Positions 52,558-64,000 of a DNA stretch of 64,000 nt are shown piece after piece. Both the position numbers and the translations under genes were made by a program. This DNA is from Owenia fusiformis. Lineage: Eukaryota; Annelida; Polychaeta; Sabellida; Oweniidae. Position 1 is the stretch's first letter; each line of letters starts with the position of its first letter. Below the pieces are notes generated by a model. It searched no databases, was not told where the DNA came from, and saw only the letters and a list, made by a program, of their open reading frames with translations. The stretch is from contig CAIIXF020000007.1 in the NCBI GenBank assembly GCA_903813345.2, positions 36,974,759 to 37,038,758 on the forward strand, read 5' to 3'.

Positions 52558-55460
52558 TTACATATGGGTAGAGATGTCAAATGATTTGTCCCTAGATCTT
52601 TTAAGGAGACAGAAAATAGTGACGAACTGCAGCAGTACTATGGCCAGCAATGCCCCTACAACGCCCCAGAACAGACTCAAGGAGTACACGGAATCTGAAA
52701 AACATCGAAACACATTAATGCTTAAACTTATGAACAATACGACTAAGCAACATGTGTATTAGGGTGGTTAAGCTACACGTTTTAAAATAAACTGTACGTA
52801 AACGTAAAATTATGGTCCTTTTTAGATTAGTTTCCCCTCTGTAGTATTTACGTACCCGTTTATGTATGTATAAAGGTGTAAGCAAATGATTGTGATAAGA
52901 TCCCATCAAAAAAATGAGAGGGGTCAGTGATCCCAAGCGGACATAAGTCTACACGAATATGTCCTTCTAAACTGTTTAATACAAGTAGCTACGGGAGAAC
53001 GCGCTGTGGAATTTTTCACAAAAAAGGCTCTTATTTGGAAATACCTATCCAATCTGTACAAATTAGGTGTGAATATGTGTGCGTTACAAATTTTGTTTAC
53101 CTGAATTAACAAAATTAGATCTCACATATTCGTATTTAAAGAGGTTAGTTGACACGCGTATGAGAGGACGTGGATGCAAACATGTAATATTATGAATCTG
53201 GGTATTGTTGTCAAGTGGTTCAAGCGGGGACCTCCTCACACCTTCATACCCAATAGGAGACTTGCATATCAAGCTTAGTGATGTTGGGATACTCAATATG
53301 TGATCCGGATTTTACACGTTTTATACACCCATTCTTCAAAACAGTGCTCGCTTACTAGCATACTATGTAGTAACATGGCAAAATGTGACACAATTGAAGA
53401 AATACTTTGATATCTAAGTGAAAGACCGTTGCATATTCTCTCGTTGTTAATATATATAATCACTGACCTGTGGCTGGAATTTCCCGTTGTGCCGTTAAAC
53501 TATCATCGTTCGTTTGGTTGTAGGTGAAATCGCCACATTTAGGAAAGTCTTTTGGAGATGGTGGATGTTTGTCCGGCGCCTCATCAAAGAACATCGCCAT
53601 TCCATCAAGATTATGCAGCTCTATGTGACAATGCATGAACCATGCACCAGGGTTGTTTGCCTTAATGCGCACAACCACATAACCGCCAGTAGGTACGATA
53701 ATGGTATCCTTCCGCGGTGGATTAACAAGATTAAGTCCTGGAATATTATCGCTATTGATCCATGATGTATTTCTCCACGTAGCGTCATTACAGAAGTTCA
53801 AATCTTCATCGCCTAAGCAATTTACTTCTGTGTTATCGCGGATTAGTTTTCCTGTTGTACTGTTATAGTCCGCATACCCCATTTTGAGTACGTAGAAGCT
53901 ATGTCCGTGCATGTGGATGGGATGTGACCAACCTTTACCTCTACCAAGATTTAAAAACACCATCTGGATGGTATCGTCGTATTTCAGCTGTAAGTTATTC
54001 GAACATAAACAAACTTTGTTCAATCCACATGAACCCGTGTCACATCCAGTTTTTAATTCACTCCTCTGAGAATATGCAGACACTGCAGGATTTTTGAATG
54101 CACGGCCATTAACGGCACCTGGCGTCCACGTTGTACCTGGGAAGGCAAAATTCAGAAAATGGTTCTGAAACTTACCGGGAGTCGATTCTGGAGCGGGTGT
54201 ATCAATCCTATTTTGCAATTGGTCAAATCGCATACATTCTGTGTACGTATCTGATGGATAGTACGTGAATGGGCAATTTACAACAAGACACGTTTTGTTG
54301 ACATTGCATTTAGATTTCTCACTTGTTATAATGTTGTCCCAATCGGCACTATATGGAGCATCTGCGTAATGCAACACCGCTTCGAAAATATGATTCTTTA
54401 CATCAACTTCGATAGTTTCTCCTCTGATCCAGTAATTATCGACAGCTGCATCAGTAGTAATTTCGAAATCAAACCTCTCCCCTGGGTTTATGATAAACGA
54501 TTCGGCCACAACTGGTTTTAAATCATACCCATCCGAGGCAATAATTGTCAAAATATGGGAATCAACAGATATTCTAAACGGATAAAGAGAACCGGCCGCT
54601 ATCACTCTGAACTTGTACTTTGTAGCACGGGTAACATTGAATACTTCCAAAGGTGCTCCGTTGTGCTTATCTGTTGCAGGGTCATACCATCTTCCCCTGC
54701 CGTTCACAAGTCCAGCGTGGTATTGGAACATGCTGAAAGAAGCACCATCGAGAGATTTCGTGCCTTTAAATTTTGATTTGCCATTGTATAAACCATAGAC
54801 CATCTTAAGATGGCCAGTATCTGAGTCAAAGTCATGGTTCCAGTCAGAGATTGTCATCGTGAATTCTTCAATTGGAGTTTGATTTTCCTTTGGACGCTCG
54901 TGGATGATCATTGGCCCGTATATACCATTTGTACGTTGCGCACCAATATGAGAATGGTACCAAAATGTCCCTTTGCTGCCAACATTGAATCTATACGTGA
55001 ATTTATGCCCGGGACCTATCGGACATTGTGTGATGTAGGCAACGCCGTCCATGAAGGGGGTCCCTTTCTGGTGCAGTCCGTGCCAATGTATGGTCAGTCC
55101 ATGGCTCTTAAGTTTGTTCGTGACATGCACGATAATATCCTGATTCTCGTAGATCTCGATGGCTGGTCCCGGTAGTGTCCCGTTCACAACCATCACTATT
55201 CTATTTCTTTGCCAATAACCATCTCCCTGAATAACACCCTCAGGGGAAATTGGTTCGCTGTTCTCGGGGTCGGTGGCATCATAGGGGTAAAATTCTCCTT
55301 TATACGGCCATACTAACGTTTTGTGCTTCATCATTGTAAGCGCCTCTTTCACTTCCAACCAAAACTCGCATTGCGCGACATCTGGTGGACATGCTGGCTT
55401 GGCATTAGTGCAAGACAAGATGGCTGCCAGAAGAAGAAACGTATCCGAAACGAGCACCAT
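52558..55460 (-). CDS. Membrane-anchored multicopper oxidase (laccase-type)
   Basis: The gene has two coding exons, 55460-53468 and 52694-52558 (709 codons plus stop). It probably oxidises phenolic or metal substrates with reduction of O2 to water at the outer cell face. The start MVLVSDTFLLLAAILSCTNA is a signal peptide; it is chosen because a CCAG acceptor at 55479-55476 lies just upstream. All copper ligand motifs are present: HWHG (about 125-128), WYHSH (about 167-171), HPIHMHGH (about 513-520) and HCHIELHNLDGM (about 610-621) with the axial Met. These motifs define cupredoxin domains 1 and 3. Exon 2 joins in phase 1 and encodes a transmembrane helix (FWGVVGALLAIVLLQFV) and a short basic tail ending DISTHM. 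The donor is the weaker GTCAGT; without splicing the frame stops at 53462-53460. Biological substrate is unknown. Confidence 0.92.
52695..53467 (-). other. Laccase intron
   Basis: This 773-nt intron is bounded by GTCAGT at 53467 and a TTTTTCAG acceptor ending at 52695. No repeat or other gene is evident inside. Confidence 0.75.
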
Positions 55461-55475
55461 TTTTGTAATTTTTCT
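55461..55475 (-). promoter_or_regulatory. 5' UTR segment after a likely leader-intron acceptor of the laccase gene
   Basis: On the minus strand TTATTACATTTCCAG precedes 15 nt of A-rich leader and the ATG at 55460. This looks like a 3' splice site and implies an upstream non-coding exon that I could not locate. It argues against using either upstream in-frame ATG (55535 or 55508). Confidence 0.5.
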
Positions 55476-56545
55476 CTGGAAATGTAATAAATTATATAAA
55501 CTATTCATGATAGTGAAATGAATACAAAAGTGCAATATTTACCCGTTTCTCTTACATAGCGCATCTTTTCAATAATTTAACTTAGAATGATTAGAACGAA
55601 AACTTATTTCATCTCGACTCAGTTATATTGATACGATACGATTGAACATGTATGTAATGAATATGGTAAAATAAATAGATTTTAATCATTCAAAATACTT
55701 AGGCCTTTGACATACTGCCTCATTTCATTATCTAGAAAGAATTACTTTGAACTGATATGAACTGAACAAGATCCAGAGCCGTTTTCCAAAATAGCCTATT
55801 AAAATGGGGAAAGCCTTTTCTTATCTAAAAAGCATACATCTTTAAGACTACGGTTAAAATATACAAACTGGCTCTTTAAGGTCGTCCTTTTCATATTTTG
55901 TTACATTTGATGTTCTCATTTGTATTAGATTTTCATAGTTCATATACTTAACAGGTCCACGGGGTGCAAGCGAACCCCCTGGCCATAATTATTTCAAAGT
56001 CATGCAGTTTACACCATTGTGAGCACTTTTAAAATGATTTGGGTAAAGAGGGTAAAAATGTGACCCCCACACTGGAAACTGTTGAAAGGTGATCTCCCTT
56101 GTCACCATTGACAAAAGCTGGCTATGGGCTTATTCAAATCCATTATCTTAAAAGTAAAAATTGTGTCTTAGACAAAACATATGACCTGAGCGGGATTGGG
56201 GTTCTGGTCGGGTGAAATTCCTTGAGCGAATGAATTGTCTTATCAACAAAAGAGATACAAATGAAATGTCAGTTTTAAGAGTTTTCCATTACTTTCTCTC
56301 TTCATGTTAATTTTCAGTCCTGGATCAAATTTTCAACTTTTCAAAATTTTATCAACTCAAATTCGAAAATTCGATTGGCTTCTATACTTCAGGAAAATCC
56401 ACATTTTGTATTCTGATACGAATTTCTTCATTTTTAAATTTCTTATATTAATGAACATGGATTGCACTTGTTCACCCATTGAACTGTTACATACTTAGCT
56501 TTGAAATTGATAATTATAAAATTAGCCTCTCAATCGTACACCCCA

Positions 56546-57310
56546 ATCACACCAAACTAGTTCTCAACCGTTCTTTCCAGTACTACTACGAAAAAGTCGT
56601 AACACGGGCTAAATCTTGCTATGGTCGGGAAATATGTCTAAAATAATTAGCTACTTCTCATTCGCAGTTCGTTCAGATTGTACCATGTCGGTGTGCACAC
56701 GTATTGTAATTGATATCCGATTGCACAACGTTGTATAACGGGTCCCTAGGACGGCAATTACTGATAACATAACGGTATGGTCGCCATCGAATTTTGAATC
56801 ATTTCAAAATTCTAAATTCACCTTCACGTCTGGGAACGTTCATAAAGTTCTTAAATAGACCTTAGAAAGTTGCAGCTACGTTCACTCCATTCGCACAGAG
56901 TTTAAAACCAGTTTCGAAAAACGCAGTGGCAACTTGTTTGGTGTGATAGCTATATGTTTGCCAACTCGTTCATAAGCGTTCTTAATCAGTTTAAACCCAT
57001 TTGCAATTCTACATCGTTCTCAATACGTTCTCAGACAGTTCAACTCGTTGTAAAAACGTCCCTAGTAGGATTGAAGTACGTTCTTTTCGTGGTACGTCCA
57101 TCTAGTCGTTAGCACGTTGTCACTCGTTCTAATTGTAGAACGTGACGACCACGAGAACATTTTGAGCATTGTCTAAGTTCTAGAGGACCTACCCGTTCGA
57201 GTACGTTCGATGAAGTTTGTAAATAGATCCCAAATGGTTCTTAGTAGGTCCAGTCCGTTCGTACACAGTTGAAGCCCGTTTTCGAGAACTTAGTGAGAAC
57301 TAGTTGTGAT
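56546..57310. mobile_element. GTTC-rich repeat element with ATCACA...AACTAGTTCTCA ends
   Basis: The left end ATCACACCAAACTAGTTCTC resembles the inverted right end GAGAACTAGTTGTGATAG at about 57293-57310. An internal inverted copy (AACTTGTTTGGTGTGAT) ends near 56954, so this may be one 409-bp element plus a second partial one. The interior is full of GTTC/GAAC words. Confidence 0.5.
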
Positions 57311-57902
57311 AGTAGGGCTAGAATAAACGACTTTTTAGGATGATATTCTATTTTATTGACAAAATCGCATTTAATGGTATTGGTAAACTCTTGATGCATT
57401 GTTTTACGATCATGTCACGTGACGTGAAAAACTTATTGTGGAGTTGAAATCAGTTTTGCCGCAAAAAAAACAGGTACGTGACTTTGACTAGTCGAAATAT
57501 GTGTATTCAGCCCTGTACATGTCATGTATCATAAGTTTACGCCTCTGTTCGATGGAAGAACCTCCACCTTTGTTTAAATAATATACAGTATCGACTCATC
57601 CTTGTATGAGTTATTGAATGATTTGAAGTGCAATACAGGATATATTCTGCTCGAGAAATTCTGTATTGGAACGAGACGAAGTCGAGTGCACATACAGATT
57701 ATCGAGAGCAGAATATATCTGATTAAGGAGCAATCTCAGTAGCAATACAGATTGACACAGCAAAAGGATTGACTATTCAGAGCGCTTTATTTTACAGATC
57801 ATACGATAATTTAACGATATAAAGACACACTCGGTGATATTGTTACGGCGAATACATAACTTGAATGAGTTAACTTATCCAGTTTTATCATCGATTACAG
57901 TC

Positions 57903-58394
57903 AATGGTGATCCACTCGATTACGCTGGTTACCGAAACGGTTCGAAGGTATGATTTTTCTTGTTTTCCTTATTTTACACGTTGTAGGCAGAATTCCCACG
58001 ACATTTTTATTACAAACGTGTATCAGTATCATATGTTTAAGAAAATGTACATATTTGCGAACGAATAGTTAGAAGACAACAGAATCGTCGATTTAATTCC
58101 TCACTTAAGTTACATAAACGGTCTTTCAAAAAACAGTTAAGATCTGCACTTTTAACCCAAACCGTTTATGTATAACTTAAGTGAGGAATTAAATCGACGA
58201 TTCTGTTGTCTTCTGAGCTATTTTTCGCAAACATGTACATTTTCTATAACATATGCTACTTATACACGTTTGTCAGAAAAAACCTCGTGGGGACTCTGCC
58301 TACAACGCGTGAAATAAGGAAAAAAGAAAAAATTATACCTTCGACGTTATGACATTTTGTTAACCATCGTAATCGATCGGGTTACCAGTGACAG
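57903..58394. mobile_element. Foldback element, copy 1 (CGATTACGCTGGTTACC family)
   Basis: The left arm starting near 57903 (GATCCACTCGATTACGCTGG, then TTACCGAAACGGTTCGAAGG) is repeated inverted, with divergence, up to 58394. A nested, almost perfect palindrome at 58079-58212 has arms CAGAATCGTCGATTTAATTC and its complement. Confidence 0.8.
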
Positions 58395-59645
58395 TAGTAA
58401 GAAGGTATGTATAATCTGCCATAGATTCAACCTATAATGGATAATAAAAAATTCAAGTTATATAATTATTTCATGTTTCCAAAACGTTTTTGTGAAGTAA
58501 GCTACAAATCCAACGCCTTTTCTAATATTTGGGGGGGTTATGGTATGACATTTCCGTTTTGAAAAAGTGATTTGATTCTGATGTATCATGTGGATTGGTG
58601 GACGTTATGATTGGATTCAACTATTACCGTTCTCAATTAAATTGTTACATATTAGAATCGGATTGTTACATATATTATTTAGTTACGAAATGCTGTTCAA
58701 ATATCTTCCCTATAACATGAATGTAGTAGCTCGTGAAAGTTTTCTACATTGTCCTACTATATATATTGAATATTTGTGCAAAATTTCAAGACATGATGTT
58801 TAGTAAAAACTCTGAAATCACTTACCTCGATTTGCTGTTATATTTTTGCAGTGTCCTTATTCCCTAATATAATGTACACGTGAACTTATGATACATAACA
58901 TATGCAGGACTAAATCCACGGATTTCGACAGTGTACGTGTAGACTTTGTATTCTCGATAACATGATAAAATGAAATAGTTAGAGTTTTAATGTTTCACCA
59001 TAGTGGTCTAGACAAAAGTAATGTAACATGCAATATAACCTATTTAAATCGACTAAAGCCACTTTAGAACCACTTTAAGATAAGCCGGTCATTCTAGTTC
59101 TGACCATACATTTCATTTTGGATTACCAAAATGTGAATTTTGCAAGAAAATCAAACTGGTAAGCGACTATGCATACATTTTTGTCAATTTTAGACTTTGA
59201 CTATTGCTTTGACTTGGGAATCCTTTACTTCAACTTTACAAGCAATGACGGTTTTTTGTCACAAATAAAATTCCATTGGAACCCAGAACAACAGATACAT
59301 CGGTCACTGTCTGTCTCTAGTAAACGTTATGACAAGTTTAATCCAATCTACACAAATTATGTTTTAAAATGTTTGTAATGGCTCTGTGTCTTTTATTATT
59401 ATGAAATCAAACATCAAATATCGCGAACTAGATGATGTACATGTAAATAACTGGTTTCAAAACATTTTTAGAGCCTGGTATTCAAGAGGTTAAATTACAC
59501 CCCCCGAGTTAATACCCTAGTAAATGTTACTTACCGATGATTGTTTTGTGTAGATCTAAAATGCAAATCTTCCGTAAGGTTTGAGAAAGAACTATAGACT
59601 TACGGAATCGTAACTTAACGGAGATCGGAGAAATAGACTAGAGCC

Positions 59646-59780
59646 CAGGCCCGTAGCCAGCTTTTGCCAAGGGAGGAGTTCACTTCTTGGGGTTCACATT
59701 GCACTAATTTAGCCAAAATCACTTAAAAGGTGCTCAGAATGGTGAAAAATTGCATGATTTTAAAATAATTGTTGACCAGG
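59646..59780. mobile_element. GCCCGTAGCCAG-family MITE copy
   Basis: It begins CAGGCCCGTAGCCAGC and shares ATCACTTAAAAGGTGCTCAG and AAAAATTGCATGATTTTAAA with other copies. The right end is truncated by the foldback element that starts at about 59781. Confidence 0.75.
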
Positions 59781-60574
59781 GCACTGCATGGTGATCCACT
59801 CGATTGCGCTGGTTACCGAAACGACATTTTTTCACACAAACGTGTATAAGTTACTGTATCGTGGCCTTCCAGTAAAGATATATTCCTGCATGAACAACTG
59901 GTCATGTCGTAATCATAAAATTTGAAATCATATGTCCGCCATTTTTCCATATCACAATTTGAATTGCGAGTTTTGGTCTTATTACCTCACCAAAAATTCC
60001 AAAACACACATAAAGTGAGCAGTGTATTGGTTCACATCTTCTGGATCGCTAACTTAGAATTTACAGCCAGTTACTAATGTCACACTTCAACGACTTTTCG
60101 TCCAGTTTTCGAACATCGCCATTTTTCTTTGAGCCATTTTGTTTAATTTCAGACGAAATCCTGATGAAATCATGTCATATCTCATCAAGGAGCCGAGCGG
60201 GGTCCGTTTTGATTAATGATTTATTTATCTGGCGATTTTAAAAATATTCAATAAATTTATGACACGGCGGCCAGGTGTTTTCAAATGGAGTTCACAGTAT
60301 TCCAGATGAAATCCCCTCTCATATGTTTTAGGAAAATCTACATGTTTGCAAAAAATAGCTCAGAAGACAACAGAATCGTTGATTTAATTCCTCACTTCAG
60401 TTACAGAAACGGTATGGGTTAAAAGTGCATATCTTAACTGTTAAATCGACGATTCTGTGGGAATTCTGCCTACAACGTGTGAAATAAGGAAGTGAAAAAT
60501 CGTACCTTCGACGTTCCGACATTTTGAACGAACCGTTTCGGTAACCAGCGTAATCGAGTAGATCACCAGTGCAG
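59781..60574. mobile_element. Foldback element, copy 2 (CGATTACGCTGGTTACC family)
   Basis: Ends GGTGATCCACTCGATTGCGC and the inverted GCGTAATCGAGTAGATCACC bound a ~790-bp element that shares CAGAATCGT and GGAATTCTGCCTACAACG blocks with the copy at 57903. Confidence 0.8.
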
Positions 60575-60659
60575 GGAGGGGGGGGGGGGGTCCGAACCCC
60601 CAAGGTAACACCCGAGTAGATGCTACTTACTGGTCCCGGTTACTGGTTGGTTTATGGAC

Positions 60660-60950
60660 ATCTATTGTTGTAAATCCTAACTTTATCAAAGATATATATT
60701 CCAATGTGATCTAGCTCCAACTGAACTATTATATGCAGATTATTGTAAATCTGAACTTCATTCAAAGATACGTTCGAATGTGATCTAGCTCCTAGTGGAC
60801 TAATATATGCAGATTATTGTAAATCTGAACTTCATTCAAAGATATGTTCCAATGTGATCTTGCTCCTAGTGGACTAATATATGCAGATTATTGTAAATCT
60901 GAACTTCATTCAAAGATATGTTCCAATGTGATCTAGCTCCAAGTGAACTA
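60660..60950. repeat. 74-bp tandem repeat, about four copies
   Basis: GCAGATTATTGTAAATCTGA starts at 60735, 60809 and 60883, exactly 74 bp apart, with a diverged copy before them. Confidence 0.9.
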
Positions 60951-61397
60951 TGCAGCACGAATTTATTTACAAGGGCAAAATAATTAACGTTAGGATTAAC
61001 AACTGTGTTTCACAGTGATACGATGTTTACTTCATCTAACTTTAACTTCCTAAACAAATAGCTGGCTGGTAATATGATAATAATTGTCCTATTTTCTACA
61101 TACCCTGTACGTGACACGTTTTAGAAAATGTATATCCTTAAGTACAGTTTCAAGACAAGACGCGTAGATAAGCTGACTCGTAGACAAGACCAACTGCGTA
61201 CATTTGTAGTATCCACTGGGTAACTTAAGTACATGTACGACAGAGTGAAGGGGATGAGGTTGGGGGCAAGTTTATTTTGCAATAGGATTACATCACAGAT
61301 TTTTAGATTACCAATAATTTGATTCATATCAACATGTCAAAAATCTATAAAAATGAAATGGGAAACGTCCAAACATTCCATGGTATGAAAGCTTTAA

Positions 61398-62048
61398 CCC
61401 TAGAAGCACTAAGGGGGGAGGTCATTGACCCCCCCCCCCCTTGTTAAGTTTTTCCCCACAACCTTTTATTGGCATCTGGTAGGGTCTTCAAATTTTCAGT
61501 AGCTGAAGCTACAGATATAACCAATGTTTTCTGAAAAAATCAGCAAAATTGAACATAGGGTAATTGATTTATTATGATGTAATCATCAGCTGCAATAGAC
61601 AAAATCGGTAAAAGCTGAGTCTATTTCTATCATACGTGTTATCTCTAGAATAAGATTAGTAATTTACACAACTTCCATCATCATAGTTGATAAAGTAATT
61701 ACACCAAAGTTTAGATGATTGAAGTATATTTGGGGAAAGTTGGAACATCCTAGCTTTACTAATTTGTTATTAATTTATCTTGATGTAATCATCAGCTCCA
61801 ATAGACAAAATCATAAAAAAGCTAGCACTTATTCTACCATACGTGTTGTCTTAAGAATAAAATTACGCAATTTTACATCATCGTAGTTGTTAAGTTTTTA
61901 CACCAAGTTGTAGATAATTGAATGAAGTATATGTGGAAAAGTTTGAACATCATAGCTCTACTAACAAAAATCTTACAAGGGGTGTCCTTTTGACCCCCCC
62001 CCCTCTTTAGGTGTTCGTGTGACTATTTTTACCTAAGGGCTTCTAGGG
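61398..62048. mobile_element. piggyBac-type MITE with TTAA target duplication
   Basis: TTAA at 61394-61397 and 62049-62052 flank inverted ends CCCTAGAAGC and GCTTCTAGGG. TTAA duplication with CCC/GGG-type ends is the hallmark of piggyBac elements. No transposase frame is present. The interior has two C-runs and a direct repeat (TTATTTATCTTGATGTAATC-type, near 61567 and 61770). Confidence 0.9.
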
Positions 62049-62223
62049 TTAACCCCCCCCCCTCTCGGTCACGCTTTCGTTTCCTTCCTGCCCATTACAA
62101 ATAGCTACGTGTACCAAGGAGGATACCGACCTTTTAAAATAAATAACATTAAAATAAAAAGTCAAAATTGTAATGTTCATAATCCGATTGGATACTTACA
62201 TATTAGTTGTGTTGTGTTATCTA

Positions 62224-62400
62224 GAATCTTTCCACTTAGCAGTGTGCTTTTAGTTGTGTTGTAGTCTCTAGAATCCTTCCACTGAGCAGTGTCCTTTTAG
62301 TAGTAGAATCCTTCCACTGAGCAGTGTGCTTTTAGTAGTAGAATCCTTCCACTGAGCAGTGTGCTTTTAGTAGTAGAATCCTTCCACTGAGCAGTGTGCT
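62224..62400. repeat. 35-bp tandem repeat
   Basis: GAATCCTTCCACTGAGCAGT recurs at 62271, 62306, 62341 and 62376 (35 bp apart), with a diverged copy at 62224. Confidence 0.92.
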
Positions 62401-64000
62401 TCGAGCATTGGCAATTCAAAAACCAAAATTACCCAAATATTCATATTGATTATTAATTTGTAAGATTCTCTTGTTTATGTAAGTTGCAATTTAATTGGCC
62501 TTATGAAATCAAAACTCCTAAGCCTTTAAACAAACATAACTAATCGTCTAATGGCTTCTATTTTGATTAAAGGCCCGTATAAAGTTTTAACCATCTTGGC
62601 GTACAACTATAGTCCTGCTATCAAAATGTTGCATGTGAAACATTTCATTTAAATTTCAAAAAGTTGATTTTGAATGATTTTTGTTATAGAATTGTGGATA
62701 TCATATAAAAGTTTAGTTGTCATACACGTACACTTTACATTGTTAAGTAATAAATTACACAAAATGCATAGGGCAGGTATCCAAACCTTTACTGTTCAAA
62801 AAGTTAGGAAAATGTGTTGAAAATGAGAAAGAAAATGACTTATAAGCTCAAAAATTAAAGTGGTTCAGAAAATATTGCATTTTGAGATTTTAATTCCTAA
62901 TATACATGCATGTATTAAAAACACGAGAACGACTTATTTTCAACCCATATGTAGGTAGCAAATAGTATTGCTTTATTTTGACAGTTTAACTTGTTTAGAA
63001 AACACTGTGTCACCTTAGTGATATCAAAGCGTTTCGTCACGTTGTATTTTGTGAACTAAAATCTAAATGTTTGTGTCCAAAATGACGGGAAATTCAAATA
63101 TTTGAAAATTATAAGTTGAACTACAAGTTTTTTTTTAGAAATGACTCAAATGCTTTTAAAGTCATAAAAAGTAATATTTGAATGATAAAATTCTATATGT
63201 TAAAACTTCATATGGGGCCTTTAATGTTTGTTCACAGAATTTTGAAGACAGAATGTAACATTTTGATAAGGTGACAAAATTCTTTATACAAGCACATGTA
63301 TCTGATAGTAAAATTAGAAACATGTTAGAAACACGTGTAGAATACGTGACTCTCGTGTTTCTCCTCGTGTTTTTGATTGGTAAATATGAAACTCCATTTT
63401 TGAAGTCATGGGACTTCTTAATTGTAGTTTTAGAATTACACTGAAATCAAATGATACAGGACAACATTCAACACGAACATCCATCCATGGCATCCGGGCA
63501 TGCAACATGCATCCGGGCATGGCGATTAATCATTTTGGTTTGTTTGGACTTTGATCCAACCTAATATGAGTCAGATTCGACATTGGTGCGAGTTGACTTT
63601 AGCCCCGAGTTGACTTCGATTCGAGTTAACCTTGGTCTGAGTTGACTGTTATGTGCATGTTCACTGTAATGCGCCTTTAAACGATGCGCATATTTACACA
63701 GGTAAAGCGATTCTACCATTTGCCAGCAGGTGTATTGCGTATGGTCTATCCAGCGTATATTATTTTTAACATTAAGTCTTACCATCATGTAGCTACCTCA
63801 TTCATTAGTTCTAGAGATGAAAATACCGAAGCTTCGTAATGGTTTACATTGGACCTCAGATTGGAATGGCAGTTAATGGGATTGGATTTCTATTTTTCAT
63901 GACTTGTATAGGTAGGCAACGTTAGTCCATATATTTTAATTACCTAGTTTTTGCTTTACGAACGGATGTTGACCCTTTGAATTGCCTCTGGACTTCGAGA
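62401..64000. other. Non-coding right edge
   Basis: Apart from the short repeat at 63585 I see no gene, exon or mobile element here on either strand. Confidence 0.5.
63585..63655. repeat. Short tandem repeat of CGAGTTGACTT
   Basis: Four imperfect copies of (C)GAGTTGACTT spaced 16-19 bp. Confidence 0.65.

Noticed and set aside
53514-55175. Plus-strand open frames opposite the laccase
   Set aside because: Antisense shadows of the laccase coding sequence, with no domain or splice support.
55461-55535. Upstream ATG codons of the laccase frame
   Set aside because: They lie before a clear splice acceptor and would put a basic stretch in front of the signal peptide.
1-64000. CRISPR arrays, bacterial operons, tRNA or rRNA genes
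   Set aside because: None were seen. The tandem arrays lack unique spacers and the genes are spliced eukaryotic genes.

Overview
The window reads as nuclear DNA of a marine-type invertebrate animal. It is AT-rich and intron-rich, with GT-AG introns and canonical GTAAGT-like donors, and almost every large intron and intergenic stretch is packed with MITEs, foldback elements and tandem repeats. No bacterial operons, tRNAs or rRNAs were recognised. The sequence does not let me name the phylum. A Bark-beetle/Anakonda-like giant protein plus a membrane laccase fits several non-vertebrate metazoan groups (lophotrochozoans, hemichordates, cephalochordates and others).

Region 1 (about 0.4-36.0 kb, minus strand) is one giant gene. 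I joined 38 coding exons by matching splice sites and phase. The chain runs from a signal-peptide exon (ATG at 35966) to an exon ending at 487 and gives 3,814 uninterrupted codons. The 3' end is either just beyond this exon or off the left edge. Domain order is: signal peptide; farnesoic-acid-O-methyltransferase-type (Methyltransf_FA) domain; F5/8C discoidin domain; two parallel beta-helix blocks of the Bark-beetle type; SRCR; a further beta-helix; PAN/Apple; a last beta-helix; EGF-like repeats; IPT/TIG; a cysteine-rich EGF-like exon; a cadherin/Ig-like domain; several CARDB-like beta-sandwich exons; and a basic, glycine-rich and then helical C-terminal part. This is an extracellular adhesion or septate-junction-type architecture.

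Two exons of this gene (exon 4, discoidin start; exon 22, cysteine-rich) are preceded by tandem arrays whose unit contains the exon's own 3' splice site and first coding bases: 17 extra copies of 70-78 bp, and 3 extra copies of 131 bp. Diverged tandem copies of a probable 5' leader exon lie at 36.7-39.2 kb. Two introns consist almost entirely of a single transposon each (a PIF/Harbinger-like foldback at 23952-25859 and a 4.1-kb TIR element at 26571-30665).

Region 2 (36.0-52.5 kb) shows no gene I can support. It holds the duplicated leader exons, dispersed MITEs, homopolymer runs and hairpins.

Region 3 (52558-55475, minus strand) is a multicopper oxidase (laccase) gene. One long exon encodes signal peptide and all copper ligands. 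A short second exon encodes a transmembrane segment and cytoplasmic tail. Failure to splice would end the protein a few codons past the donor and yield a secreted form.

Region 4 (55.5-64.0 kb) is intergenic and repeat-rich, with two copies of a foldback family, a piggyBac-type MITE with TTAA ends, and 74-bp and 35-bp tandem arrays.
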